This document shows, one piece after another, positions 43,529 to 53,525 of a stretch of DNA of 64,000 bases. Below the pieces are notes generated by a model. It saw only the letters and a program-made list of their open reading frames with translations. It was not told where the DNA came from and did not search any database. Made by a program: the position numbers and the translations under genes. Position 1 is the stretch's first letter. The number at the start of each line of letters is the position of its first letter. This DNA is from Marinobacterium marinum (GTDB lineage Bacteria; Pseudomonadota; Gammaproteobacteria; Pseudomonadales; Balneatricaceae). The DNA is taken from the NCBI RefSeq assembly GCF_013868415.1, contig NZ_JACEMT010000042.1, forward strand, positions 1-64,000. The letters run 5' to 3'.

Positions 43529-46500
43529 TTAATACGGTTTGCGCCTTTCAATGCTTCTAGCATTGCAGACCCATTCTTCAAACGTGTTGGCCGTTGACGG
43601 GTGACGACGCCCAATCTTGAACTCACTAAACAACCAGTCCACGGGATCTTCTGGCTTTGCCGCCAATGCTGCACGAGCAACACCTATTTGCTCCTGGTAA
43701 CACAATCCTTTCCAGTCACGCTCCTGACCAAAAGCGTTTAAACCTCGCCACGGGATCTCATCACACACATCCTCCGGCGACAGCCAGACCGTCGCATTCT
43801 CATCTTCGCCATCCCAGAAACCAGCCCAACCGGCTATCACTTCCCGCAGGTGCTGACGCTGCTTGCGGGAACTTCGGTTCAAGTCGTGCTTCTGGGCAAT
43901 ATCAAAGGTAAGCTCGTGAAGCGAAATGCCATTCTTTCGCTGAAGCACGGCACTCGCCAACGCACTCAAGTTGTCCCGGTGTTCCGCTTGGAAGTAGCAC
44001 TCTTTGTCATATTCAGGCAGGTCTGCCAAAACATCGCCATCAACGGATGGCACCACATCGCCAGACGACGGTGGCAAACCAGTACGATCTGGAACGGCCT
44101 CATTCACATCCGGTTGAATACCAAGTTCCGAAGTCTCTTGACGTTGTCTAACCTCCATTCTGCCTGCTACTTTCTGCGGCACATCAACCAATTGAGGTTC
44201 ATACTCTGCGGTCTCGGTCTCGGTTGATTCGAGCATTTCCGCTTCAGCAGACGCGGCACACTCGGCAGCTTGACGGTCTTCCGCCAAGAGGTTTTCCAGA
44301 CACTCGTGCAAGCGCTTCATTGCGTACTCTGGCTCCTGGAAATAGTCGGTCGACCAGAGTCGAAGGATACGCCAACCAAGATTTTCCAAAATGACCTGGC
44401 GAACGCGGTCACGGTCACGTGCCGACGGAGAGCCATGGTAGGTTGCCCCATCACACTCAACACCAGCAAGGTACTCGCCCGGTTTATCCGGATGCACAAT
44501 CCCCAAATCCACTCGGAATTTGGATACCCCAATCTGAGTCTGAACTTTCCAGCCTTTATCACGTAATGTCATAGCGACGGCCTGTTCAAACGGTGAGTCG
44601 AACTGGTCCACACCATAATTGGCCGTACTGAACTCAGCCAGCGCAATAGGGCCACGCTCCGCGAATTCGAGATAGTTTTTCAAATGCTCCACGGCTGTGG
44701 CTCTCGTACGCGACAGATCCACCATGGATGAGTCAAAACTGGTGAATAACAACACTTCGGTTGTTGCACGCGTTACGGCAACATTGAGCCTGCGCTCGCC
44801 TCCCGTCTTGTTCAACGGTCCAAAGTTCATGCTTATGGTGCGGCCACCTGGCTCGGTCGGACCATAGGTCAGTGACAGGATAATAATGTCACGCTCATCG
44901 CCCTGAACAGATTCCAGGTTCTTCACAAACAGCGGATCGTAGTTATCGGCTGCAGTAAAGAAGCGCTCCAGTTCAGGGTTGTTCCGACGTGCTTCATCCA
45001 CCAGGTCTTCAATCATGCGCTGCTGTTGCGAGTTAATGGTCACGATACCCATCGTTCGCACTGGCGCACCCTGCAACATTGCCGTCAGCCGTTTGACGAC
45101 TTCCGTGACCACAGCCTGTGCCTCTATCACATTCGTCTGTCCACGGCCCTTGGCATAGACACCATCAACACGGTGTAGCGTCACCGCACTCTCTTTGGTT
45201 TCCGCAGACGGGAAAGTCCTCAGTTGGTTTTCGTAGTAATGCGAGTTCGAAAATGCGATCAATGTTTCGTGGCGACTGCGGTAGTGACCCATTAAACGCA
45301 GATGAGGCAAGCGTGCAGCCAGCGCCTGATCAAGGATAGACTCCAAGTCACCCTCATCCGAATCCTCCTCTTCCTTACGCCCGAACGTATTGCTGGGCGG
45401 CATCTGTTTAGGGTCACCGACCACGATGACATTCTTGCCACGCGCAATCGCACCAACGGCATCCCAAGTGGTGATCTGCGAGGCCTCGTCAAATACCACA
45501 AGATCGAAGAGTGCAAAATCTGCCGGTAGGAATTGCGCCACCGATAAAGGAGACATCATGAAACAAGGTGTCAGATCCGTCAGTGCCGCTCCCATTTCTT
45601 TGACCAATGCTCTGACCGGCTTGTGGCGGGTTTTTTTGGTGAGTTCACGAGCCAGCACGCCGTATTCCGCCGGCGCATTGGATGCATTACGGTCCGGCAC
45701 AGCACCTGCTGTTTTAGCCAGGATATAATCAGCGGTTGTCTCGGCGACCTCCGCATCAAGCTCCCTGAACATCTCGATGGTTGATTCATGCGAAGCGCCT
45801 GCGAACTGCACCAGTGAAGGACTCTGGTCGATCAATTTCGGAGCCAGCCAAATGCAGAGAGCTGTCATTGCATTATCTTCACATGCCTGAGGGATAATGA
45901 CGCGAGTTTCCAGGGCCTGTGACAAGGGCTCAAGCTGATACTGAGCCGCTTTTTGTTTCGCTCCCAGCCATCGACACCATCGGTTCAAGCGTTCGCTCTG
46001 TTGTTCAATCACTGCGAAGTCTGCTGCGATTGTAGCCAAGTCATCTCCCTGACGGATGGTGACTTTCAACTGCGCCGCTTCTCCCACCAGCTCGGCCAGC
46101 TGCGCTGCATCATCAGCCACCTTCCGAGACAATTTGACCAACGGTGTATTATCGGTGAGGTAGTCTCGCCCTTCCACGAGCACTGAACGCAGCTTGCGCA
46201 ATGGAATGGCAGGATCATCAAAGGTGCTAATGAATGCTTTGAACAGCTCCATCGCTTTGATGCCATTGGCCAGAGTACGCTCTAATTTTTCTACCTCTGA
46301 ATCTACCCCTGCCCAAATACTGCTACACTCAAGCTCAGCCGCACTCTTTTTGAGCGTTTGCAACGTTTCCCGAGCGGCAACTGCCTTTTCCAGAATACTG
46401 AAGTCCGAGATCGTCTCGAGGCCCTGTGCGCACATTTGCTGACGCAAACTCCGACGTTTAAAAAATCCGAACAGGCCTGTTGCGTCATTACGCTGTTGGA

Positions 46501-49477
46501 TCCATCGATCCCAGTCACAGTCCTCCAGCATGTTCCACTTGAGGCCATGCCCAAAATCCCTGATCTGTTCTTGCAACCGAGCCTGTAAGGGTACGCATGC
46601 TTTTAACGCTTTGACACGTGCGAGCCCTCCTTGCTGGAGTGCAAAAACAACATCAAAACGCATCACAAACTCGCACAACTCTGCCAAACGAGCCAACTGC
46701 ACATGCTTATCTGGTGAAATGTGATCCGGGGGAACCCCTAAGGCTTCCAATAACGTCTCTGCATTGGCACGAGTCTGCTTGGTGGTCGCATTGATGCGCT
46801 TTGCAAAGGTAACAAGAGAGGTACGCCATTGGTTGGAAAAATCCCGTTGTGTGACTGACTTGAAATGGTCCGGCTCCAGGTCTTCAATTTCACCAAAGGC
46901 GATCCCCAGTTCCCGCGCAGCCTCCAAATAAGGATCGAGTTCAGCTTCAGTTGTGATGGGTGCCTGCTTCAGGTCTTCAGGCCAATCCAGACGTAACGGA
47001 TGCTCATAGGAGAAACGGACCACCCTTGCCATCGCATCACGGGCTGACAAACCCAGTGCATGCGGGCGATGCAACTCGACAACATAGCTATTCAGCCCGT
47101 GCCTAACCTGTTCCAGTTTCTGAGCTTTGGCGATCCAATCGCTTTGGGATGCTCCTTGACGCCGCGCCCAGGCTCCGCCCAGCTGATCCAGCACCGATTT
47201 CTTGTTGGCCTTGTTGGAGTGCAATTCCAGGCACAGGTGAGCCAGCCCAATCTTCTCCATGCGGCGGTAAACAACCTGGAGTGCTGCCATTTTTTCAGCC
47301 ACAAACAGGACCTTTCGCCCTTGCGCCAGGTTGTGGCAAATGATGTTGGCAATGGTCTCCGACTTGCCTGTTCCGGGCGGCCCTTCCAGAACAAAGTCCT
47401 GAGGATGAGATGAAGCCTCAACCGCCACCATTTGAGAAGAGTCGCAGTTCAGGGGTGCATAGAAATCTTCCGGCGAAATTTTCTCATCCACACGATCATG
47501 TTCAATGAAGCGATGATCCTGATTGAACGCAGCCGTTGGGCGCTCAATCAAGTGTTCCACAAACGGGCTTTTTTTGAGCAGTTCTGTGCGGTCACGCAAG
47601 TCTTTCCACATCAGATACTTGGCAAACGAAAATGAGCCGAGAACAATTTCCTCTACCACAATAAATCCAGGTTGTTCCTGGATAGCCGCACGGACGATAG
47701 TCCAAATGGCCTCGACATCGATACCGGATTCATCTTTAGGGAGATCGTTGCGTAGCTGATCCAGCGTAATATCGTAATCCGCCTGAAGCATCTCGATCAG
47801 CGTCAAGTTGAAGATAGGCTCTTCGTCAGCCAACTGAGAAAGCTTGACCGGTGCTTGTGCGCTGCGACGTTCAAGCTTCACCGGCAACAAGATCAGCGGG
47901 GCACGGAACGACTTGTCACTTTCAGGAGTTTCCTTCCAGCGCAGCATCCCGATTGCCAAAAACAGCGTATTGCTGCCCCCTTCTTCCAGGTCGTTCTTGG
48001 CTTTACGCAGCAGCTCAATCAGCTTGGTTTCGGTTCGTTTTGCCGTCTCATTCACAATGAGATTTTTGTTATCAAGCTGCTGCAGCGCAAATTCCCGATG
48101 CAAATCCTCGCCTGTCGATAACCGAAACGCTTCGGTACTGCGCTCCTCATCCACCAGCGGTGTATCTTCGGCTGAAACAAACCCAAATATTTGATCAGCG
48201 GCGAGCATGTCCTCTAACTTGCCCAAATCTGGACAAAAGAGCTTAAGCGCCGATTGTTTTACATTCAGCAGCGGGTTACGTTTGGTCAGATCCAACAGCT
48301 TTCGCTGCCACATATCAATGCGTGTTTCAGGTGTTTCTTCATACACCCGCTCGTCCCCGCGCACCGGTGGCAGTGGCGGTGGACCATCGATACCGATTGA
48401 CACCACACGCGTAACGGTTTTACCGTCTGTTTCGGGTGCGTTTTTAGGGCGCTCTTCGATGATACCGATGGGTTTGATTCGACGTGCCCGCGCCTGCTTG
48501 ATATCAATCAGCATGACAAAGTCGGATTCTTTATCTTCTTCCAACAAGGTTTTCGCGTGATCAATCGCTTGTTTGAACGTAACGGGTGAATCGTTAGTGA
48601 CCAGCGTTGTCTCAAACATGACAAGGTCAGACGTATCCATGCGCTTCCTCAAATCGATGGGGTCATCGTTGGTTAGCACCGGAAAACATTCATCAATCAA
48701 CCAGAAACCGGCAAACGCATGGGTCTTGGTCAGCGCAACAACCGGGTTCAAGCCCATATTTTCGAGGCAGCTCGCAAACAGGACAGACGTATCAAGGCAC
48801 GCAGCGGTTTTATGCTCCAGGATATCCTTGGCTGGGCGGATGCGCTGCCCCTGTTTTGCCCAACCATTCGGGGGCGACAGGTACATCAAACGTTCGTTGA
48901 ACAACGTGGCCCACAACGCAGCGCCGAACAAGAATGGCCGTTCGCGGGTATTCGACTGGTAACCATCGATAGCACTGTTCTGACCAGCATCACGCAACCC
49001 TTGTGCGACTTTTGCGGTCAACGCTTCAACGGCATGGACATTAGGCTGCACAAAAGCACCCAATAACTCAGCTTGACGAGACTCACCGCCCCAATAATCG
49101 CCTGGCAGCACACTCACATCATAATGAGAAGTCAGCTCCCGCGACTGCCCTTCTGCATCGATATAGGATGCGGCAAACGTCAACTGAACCTGCATCTCTT
49201 CTGTCAGGCCAGTCAGCTTCTCGAACTGGGGCTTTAGTGGTCGTTCTTGCAGTTTTGCAGACTGTCCCGCAGCCAAGCGGTCTATTAACCACTCTTCCGG
49301 TTCAAAGAAGACGGGATCACTGGTGAGCCGTATCCGAATATCGGTGATACTCCCGGAAGGCTCGCCTTCAGTCGCCTCAGGTGCTGAAACCAACGCACGC
49401 TTGAGCAATGGATAGGCGTTCTGTTGCGCCGCCAAAGAGAAGGTGGAAGCCAGTTCGCAATTGAGGTGCAACTCCAT
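43529..49477 (-). CDS. giant DUF4011/SF1 helicase with Vsr-like nuclease and transglutaminase-like N-terminus (Hhe-type defence protein)
   Basis: A 1982-aa single protein. An N-terminal part (about 180-300) looks like a transglutaminase/cysteine-protease core, with Cys in TAACLDTSVLFASC near 228 and His in TKTHAFAGFWL near 253. DUF4011 starts near RIDMWQRKLLDLTKRNPLLN (395). The SF1 helicase has Walker A LEGPPGTGKSETIANII near 700, Walker B VVFDEASQITTWDA near 1330, VVGDPKQMPPSN, and the C-terminal RRLNVAVTRAT. A Vsr/DUF559-type PD-(D/E)xK nuclease follows (FRVDLGIV near 1655, GVECDGATYHG near 1675). The tail (about 1845-1905) is DUF3320-like. The DUF4011-helicase-Vsr order matches a single-gene anti-phage protein reported in 2020 (called hhe, from memory). 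The gene has its own 167-bp upstream gap and is not fused to the neighbouring RM operon. Confidence 0.85.
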   Translation of the reverse strand: MELHLNCELASTFSLAAQQNAYPLLKRALVSAPEATEGEPSGSITDIRIRLTSDPVFFEPEEWLIDRLAAGQSAKLQERPLKPQFEKLTGLTEEMQVQLTFAASYIDAEGQSRELTSHYDVSVLPGDYWGGESRQAELLGAFVQPNVHAVEALTAKVAQGLRDAGQNSAIDGYQSNTRERPFLFGAALWATLFNERLMYLSPPNGWAKQGQRIRPAKDILEHKTAACLDTSVLFASCLENMGLNPVVALTKTHAFAGFWLIDECFPVLTNDDPIDLRKRMDTSDLVMFETTLVTNDSPVTFKQAIDHAKTLLEEDKESDFVMLIDIKQARARRIKPIGIIEERPKNAPETDGKTVTRVVSIGIDGPPPLPPVRGDERVYEETPETRIDMWQRKLLDLTKRNPLLNVKQSALKLFCPDLGKLEDMLAADQIFGFVSAEDTPLVDEERSTEAFRLSTGEDLHREFALQQLDNKNLIVNETAKRTETKLIELLRKAKNDLEEGGSNTLFLAIGMLRWKETPESDKSFRAPLILLPVKLERRSAQAPVKLSQLADEEPIFNLTLIEMLQADYDITLDQLRNDLPKDESGIDVEAIWTIVRAAIQEQPGFIVVEEIVLGSFSFAKYLMWKDLRDRTELLKKSPFVEHLIERPTAAFNQDHRFIEHDRVDEKISPEDFYAPLNCDSSQMVAVEASSHPQDFVLEGPPGTGKSETIANIICHNLAQGRKVLFVAEKMAALQVVYRRMEKIGLAHLCLELHSNKANKKSVLDQLGGAWARRQGASQSDWIAKAQKLEQVRHGLNSYVVELHRPHALGLSARDAMARVVRFSYEHPLRLDWPEDLKQAPITTEAELDPYLEAARELGIAFGEIEDLEPDHFKSVTQRDFSNQWRTSLVTFAKRINATTKQTRANAETLLEALGVPPDHISPDKHVQLARLAELCEFVMRFDVVFALQQGGLARVKALKACVPLQARLQEQIRDFGHGLKWNMLEDCDWDRWIQQRNDATGLFGFFKRRSLRQQMCAQGLETISDFSILEKAVAARETLQTLKKSAAELECSSIWAGVDSEVEKLERTLANGIKAMELFKAFISTFDDPAIPLRKLRSVLVEGRDYLTDNTPLVKLSRKVADDAAQLAELVGEAAQLKVTIRQGDDLATIAADFAVIEQQSERLNRWCRWLGAKQKAAQYQLEPLSQALETRVIIPQACEDNAMTALCIWLAPKLIDQSPSLVQFAGASHESTIEMFRELDAEVAETTADYILAKTAGAVPDRNASNAPAEYGVLARELTKKTRHKPVRALVKEMGAALTDLTPCFMMSPLSVAQFLPADFALFDLVVFDEASQITTWDAVGAIARGKNVIVVGDPKQMPPSNTFGRKEEEDSDEGDLESILDQALAARLPHLRLMGHYRSRHETLIAFSNSHYYENQLRTFPSAETKESAVTLHRVDGVYAKGRGQTNVIEAQAVVTEVVKRLTAMLQGAPVRTMGIVTINSQQQRMIEDLVDEARRNNPELERFFTAADNYDPLFVKNLESVQGDERDIIILSLTYGPTEPGGRTISMNFGPLNKTGGERRLNVAVTRATTEVLLFTSFDSSMVDLSRTRATAVEHLKNYLEFAERGPIALAEFSTANYGVDQFDSPFEQAVAMTLRDKGWKVQTQIGVSKFRVDLGIVHPDKPGEYLAGVECDGATYHGSPSARDRDRVRQVILENLGWRILRLWSTDYFQEPEYAMKRLHECLENLLAEDRQAAECAASAEAEMLESTETETAEYEPQLVDVPQKVAGRMEVRQRQETSELGIQPDVNEAVPDRTGLPPSSGDVVPSVDGDVLADLPEYDKECYFQAEHRDNLSALASAVLQRKNGISLHELTFDIAQKHDLNRSSRKQRQHLREVIAGWAGFWDGEDENATVWLSPEDVCDEIPWRGLNAFGQERDWKGLCYQEQIGVARAALAAKPEDPVDWLFSEFKIGRRHPSTANTFEEWVCNARSIERRKPY

Positions 49478-49644
49478 GTTAACGTCCTTTTTAATCCTTG
49501 AAACATCGTTTCGGCTTACGAAATCTGCTTCCTAAGCCAAGCAGTTAATCCGGTACCGAGGCCCTTCAGCTACAGAAACCCGTCTAGAGCACGCCATTTT
49601 AGACTTTATGTTAGCAAAACGGCACACTCCGGGAGTGGATAGAC

Positions 49645-50364
49645 TCATAATTCCAACCCATGCGCATGCTGTCGCAACCAGGCTTTGCACGCTTCGTAAT
49701 CCGGCATCACCCGTTCCACTTCGCGCCAGAAGGCTGCCGAGTGGTCGTGGTGTATCAGGTGGCAGAGTTCATGAATCACCACATAGTCCACCATGCGGTT
49801 GGGGGCCATGAGGATCTTCCAATTGAACTCCAGCACGCCATCGATCGTGCAGCTTCCCCAGCGGGACTTGAAGGTTTTGATGCGTACCCCTGCTGGTTTA
49901 ACACCGACGGCAGACGCATAGCGGTTAACCTTTTCGGCTAACTTCTGTTCTGCCTGGCGTTTGTACCAGCGCACCAGTGCATTGCGGATGACATGGGGCT
50001 TGTTGCCATCTTCAGGCACTTGCACCCGCAAGCGACCCTGCACCAGCTTCACGGGTGCAAAGTGGCCGGTTTCGATCTTCAGGCGGTAGTTACGGCCTAG
50101 ATAGCTAAAGGCTTCGCCCGAAACAAACGCTTTGTCGCTGGCGGGTTGCAGGGACTGGTGCAGTGCGATCTTGTCGCGAATCCATGTGCGCTTGGCTTTC
50201 AGTAGTTGGTCTATCTTTTCCAGCGGTGTATCCGTGGGCACCACAACTGACACCGCACCTTCTTCCACTCGGATATCGGCAGTTTTGCGACGGCTGGTGC
50301 GGACGATCTCGGCAATGAAGCCGTGGCCGTCATGATACTCCGGTGTGTTCACAGCCATGTTCAT
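49645..50364 (-). CDS. YgjP-like (SprT/M48-type) zinc metallopeptidase
   Basis: A 239-aa protein of the YgjP/DUF45 family. The zinc motif is HELCHLIHHDHSAAFWREV near residue 200: HExxH plus a third histidine six residues on. The upstream FKSRWGSCTIDGVLEFNW is the conserved family strand. It starts inside the hsdR stop (ATGA overlap), so it is translated with the restriction subunit. Genes of this family are often found next to type I restriction systems. Its target is unknown; processing or removal of HsdR or HsdS is a guess. Confidence 0.88.
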   Translation of the reverse strand: MNMAVNTPEYHDGHGFIAEIVRTSRRKTADIRVEEGAVSVVVPTDTPLEKIDQLLKAKRTWIRDKIALHQSLQPASDKAFVSGEAFSYLGRNYRLKIETGHFAPVKLVQGRLRVQVPEDGNKPHVIRNALVRWYKRQAEQKLAEKVNRYASAVGVKPAGVRIKTFKSRWGSCTIDGVLEFNWKILMAPNRMVDYVVIHELCHLIHHDHSAAFWREVERVMPDYEACKAWLRQHAHGLEL

Positions 50365-53300
50365 GCAAACTTCGTCTTGGCCAGGTCCATAAAGCGGTCC
50401 TGCACGACAGTGACAATCGCTTTATCCCCAAAAGAACAATCCAGAATGGCGCGTTTGATCTCTTTCTTCATCCCTTTTACTTCATCGGTTTTGCTGAAGA
50501 AGTCCACAATCTGCGTGGCTTCATCGAACATGCCGACAAGAGCCTGGCTGGTGGCTTTGATCTCATCAAATACCGCTTCGCTGACCGTTCCCTCACCCTG
50601 ATGCTGGGTCACCTCGGCCATCAGGATGTTATAGAAAGCGAACTCGGTTTCGTTCAGGCCGATATCCTCTGCCGCTTGCTGATGTTCGGATTCAATGTTG
50701 CTCACCATCTCCAGCAGCAGCTCATACTGCTGATCCCACTTGCCACGGGTCTTTTCAATAATGTCGCGCAGCCGAAGACTTAGGGATTTGTAGTACTCAG
50801 GGTCTTCTTCCAGATTGATGGTGATGTGGTGCTTGATGGCGCTCTCAATCTCGGATGCGCGGGATTCGGGGGATTTGATCTGTTCCACCGTCTCCTTGAA
50901 GTTGGCCGCCATCAGATCCACCGGTGGAATCTTGGGATCAACACCGGTACTGATGATGTGCTCTTCTACCAACTGGCGTACTTTTTCACCGGCATCACGG
51001 ATATTCAGCCCTGGCTCGCGGTAGCGGTTACGCGCAGCATTCTGCACCTTGCCCCAGAACTTCAAATCGGCCACATAGGGCTTGGCCGCCACATCGGGCA
51101 GAATCACGTCCATCTGCTTGGCAAACTGTTTGAAGGCCAGTTCAAACTGCTGGCGCTTTTCTTCGTCTTTCAAGAAAAGCACATAGTCATCAATGTCTTC
51201 GCCTTTCACGCTGGTAAACAGCTGGGCGACACGGGTGTGTGTGGCCTTCAGCTTGGGTATTTCGTCTTTCAGCGTGTAATAGGTGCCTTGGGTATCCTCA
51301 CTGCTGAATAGCTCCAGTGCTTCAGTCAAGTGGTCCGACAAGCCGTAGTAATCCACCACAAAACCGGCTTCCTTGCCCTTGTAGGTACGGTTTACACGGG
51401 CGATGGCCTGCATCAGGGTGTGATCCTTCAGACTGCGGTCGATATACATCACCTGAGCGATGGGGGCATCGAAGCCGGTCAGCAGCATGTCTTTCACGAT
51501 CAAAAAGGCGGTCGGGTCTTCACTCAAGGGCTGAGTGAAACGCTTGATTGCCTGCTTTTGTTTAGTCGGGTCGGTATAGGGTGCGTAAATCGGCGCATCG
51601 TTATGATTACCCGAGATGATCACTTCAGAAGGGGGTGCTCCCAGTTCGTCCAGCGTTTGCTTGTACAAGGTGGCCGCGTAACGGCTACCCACCACGATCA
51701 TCCCTTTAAAGCCGTTGGGCTGGATATGCTCACGGTAGTGTTTTAACAGATCAAGGCAGACCCAACGGATGCGTGCGGGGGCTTCACGTACAGCGCGTTC
51801 AACGCCGTACTTCTTTTTGATCTCGCGCTTTTCGTCATCAGTACAGTCTTTGAAGTACTCTTCAAACAATGCATCCAGTGAATCACCGACCACATCGGTC
51901 TGTACCTGACGGCCTTCGTAGATGATCCGCACGGTTGCCCCATCATCCACCGCTTCGTTGATCTTGTACTCATCGATATAACCACCAAATGCCTGGCCCA
52001 TCTTCTGGGTTTTCAGCAGGGGCGTACCGGTAAAGCCGATCTTGGGTGCGTTGGGCAGTGCGGCATTGATGGTGGCCGCCAGATTGCCGAACTGGGTACG
52101 GTGGGCTTCATCGGCCAACACAATGATCTTGTCGCTGGGGTTCAGGTCGGTGAATGCCTTGTCGGGGTCGCCTTGGGCGCTTTCCGCTTCAGCCTCCTGA
52201 AACTTCTGCACCATGGCGGTGACGATATCAGAGGAGTCCTTGGCCAGCAGTTCCCGCAATTTTGCGACTGATGTGGCGTTGTAGACGGTCTCGTTCTGGG
52301 CATCACGGAAGGTGGCAGATAGCTGGGTATCCAGCTGGGTGCGGTCTGTAACGAACACCAGCTTGTACTGTTGCAACTCTGGGTCTCGGCGCATTTTGAC
52401 CGCCAGCATCACCATAGTCAGGGACTTGCCCGAGCCTTGGGTATGCCACACCACCCCGGACTTCTCCTTGCGGGTCTTACCGGTTTTAAGCTGGTGGATT
52501 ACCTTGTTGACCGCACGGTACTGCTGGTAACGGGCCACCTTCTTGATCAAGCGACCTTCCACCGCCTCATAGACAGTAAAGTTCTGGATCAGATCGAGGA
52601 AGCTGGCTGGGCTGAACATGCCCGCCAGCAATCGCTGCTGTGCAGTAACACCGGATGATCCATTGGCTGCGCCAGAGGCGATGGCCTGAGCATTTGCGAG
52701 GTAAGCCGGTGAAGGCACATCCTGCACTGAGAAACCGCCTTCAGGTGGCTGGGGCTGGCTCGTTGCCAGCCCCAGAATGTCAGCATCGGTGAAAGGATAA
52801 GCATCTTTCCAATCGCCATAATGCTGAGCACTGGAACTGATGGTACCCACCTTGGCCTGATCACGACAGGCGGAAACCATCAGCTGGTTGTACCAGAACA
52901 GCTTCTGTGCCCCCTCTTCCTCTTCGGGGTAACGCAGATTGGCGTAACGACGCAGCTGATTGATCCCCTCGGCAATGGCATCGGCCACATAGGGGGATTT
53001 GCACTCGATCACTGCCAACGGCAGACCGTTCACGAAGCAGACAATATCGGGGATGATGTTCTGGTTCAGCCCCTCCACCTTGAACTGGTTGGTACAGAGG
53101 AACTCGTTGTTTTCAGGGTGTTCGAAATCGATGATTTTGACCGTCTGGCCTTTGCGCCCTTTACCCAGATCCTGCTCCACCGACAGGTAGTTCACCAGCA
53201 TCTGGTAGATGGAATGGTTGTACTCCATCAGCCCCGCATGGTTGGGGTGGGTCAGCTCACGCAGCACCTTGCGCAGGTTTTCATCACTGAGCCAGGGGTT

Positions 53301-53498
53301 CAGCCTGCGCAGCGCCTTTTCCAGCCGCTGTACCAGCACCACATCACGGTAGTAGCCCCGTTCGCCCACGGGTGAGCCATCCACCGGTAAAGCAGGCGCC
53401 AGCCCAGATCCGGCAATATAGGACCAACCCAGTTGCTGGAGCTGCTCAATGGCAGGCTGTTCAACTTTTTCGATTTCATCCTGAAACATAACGTGCAT
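50361..53498 (-). CDS. hsdR: type I restriction enzyme R (motor/nuclease) subunit
   Basis: The 1045-aa subunit translocates DNA and cuts at a distance. The PD-(D/E)xK nuclease lies at the N-terminus, with IIPDIVCFVNGLPLAVIECK near residues 150-170. The SF2 motor has Walker A WHTQGSGKSLTMV near 350, DEAH-type box VLADEAHRTQFGN near 460, GFTGTPLL, and the late motif QAIARVNRTYKGKEAGFVVD near 690. The C-terminal helical part contacts the methylase core. It starts 27 bp after hsdS. ATG 53498 is used; ATG 53489 is an alternative, and neither has a strong ribosome site. Confidence 0.95.
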   Translation of the reverse strand: MHVMFQDEIEKVEQPAIEQLQQLGWSYIAGSGLAPALPVDGSPVGERGYYRDVVLVQRLEKALRRLNPWLSDENLRKVLRELTHPNHAGLMEYNHSIYQMLVNYLSVEQDLGKGRKGQTVKIIDFEHPENNEFLCTNQFKVEGLNQNIIPDIVCFVNGLPLAVIECKSPYVADAIAEGINQLRRYANLRYPEEEEGAQKLFWYNQLMVSACRDQAKVGTISSSAQHYGDWKDAYPFTDADILGLATSQPQPPEGGFSVQDVPSPAYLANAQAIASGAANGSSGVTAQQRLLAGMFSPASFLDLIQNFTVYEAVEGRLIKKVARYQQYRAVNKVIHQLKTGKTRKEKSGVVWHTQGSGKSLTMVMLAVKMRRDPELQQYKLVFVTDRTQLDTQLSATFRDAQNETVYNATSVAKLRELLAKDSSDIVTAMVQKFQEAEAESAQGDPDKAFTDLNPSDKIIVLADEAHRTQFGNLAATINAALPNAPKIGFTGTPLLKTQKMGQAFGGYIDEYKINEAVDDGATVRIIYEGRQVQTDVVGDSLDALFEEYFKDCTDDEKREIKKKYGVERAVREAPARIRWVCLDLLKHYREHIQPNGFKGMIVVGSRYAATLYKQTLDELGAPPSEVIISGNHNDAPIYAPYTDPTKQKQAIKRFTQPLSEDPTAFLIVKDMLLTGFDAPIAQVMYIDRSLKDHTLMQAIARVNRTYKGKEAGFVVDYYGLSDHLTEALELFSSEDTQGTYYTLKDEIPKLKATHTRVAQLFTSVKGEDIDDYVLFLKDEEKRQQFELAFKQFAKQMDVILPDVAAKPYVADLKFWGKVQNAARNRYREPGLNIRDAGEKVRQLVEEHIISTGVDPKIPPVDLMAANFKETVEQIKSPESRASEIESAIKHHITINLEEDPEYYKSLSLRLRDIIEKTRGKWDQQYELLLEMVSNIESEHQQAAEDIGLNETEFAFYNILMAEVTQHQGEGTVSEAVFDEIKATSQALVGMFDEATQIVDFFSKTDEVKGMKKEIKRAILDCSFGDKAIVTVVQDRFMDLAKTKFA

Positions 53499-53525
53499 GG
53501 ATGCACTGGCATCGTCCGACGATGC

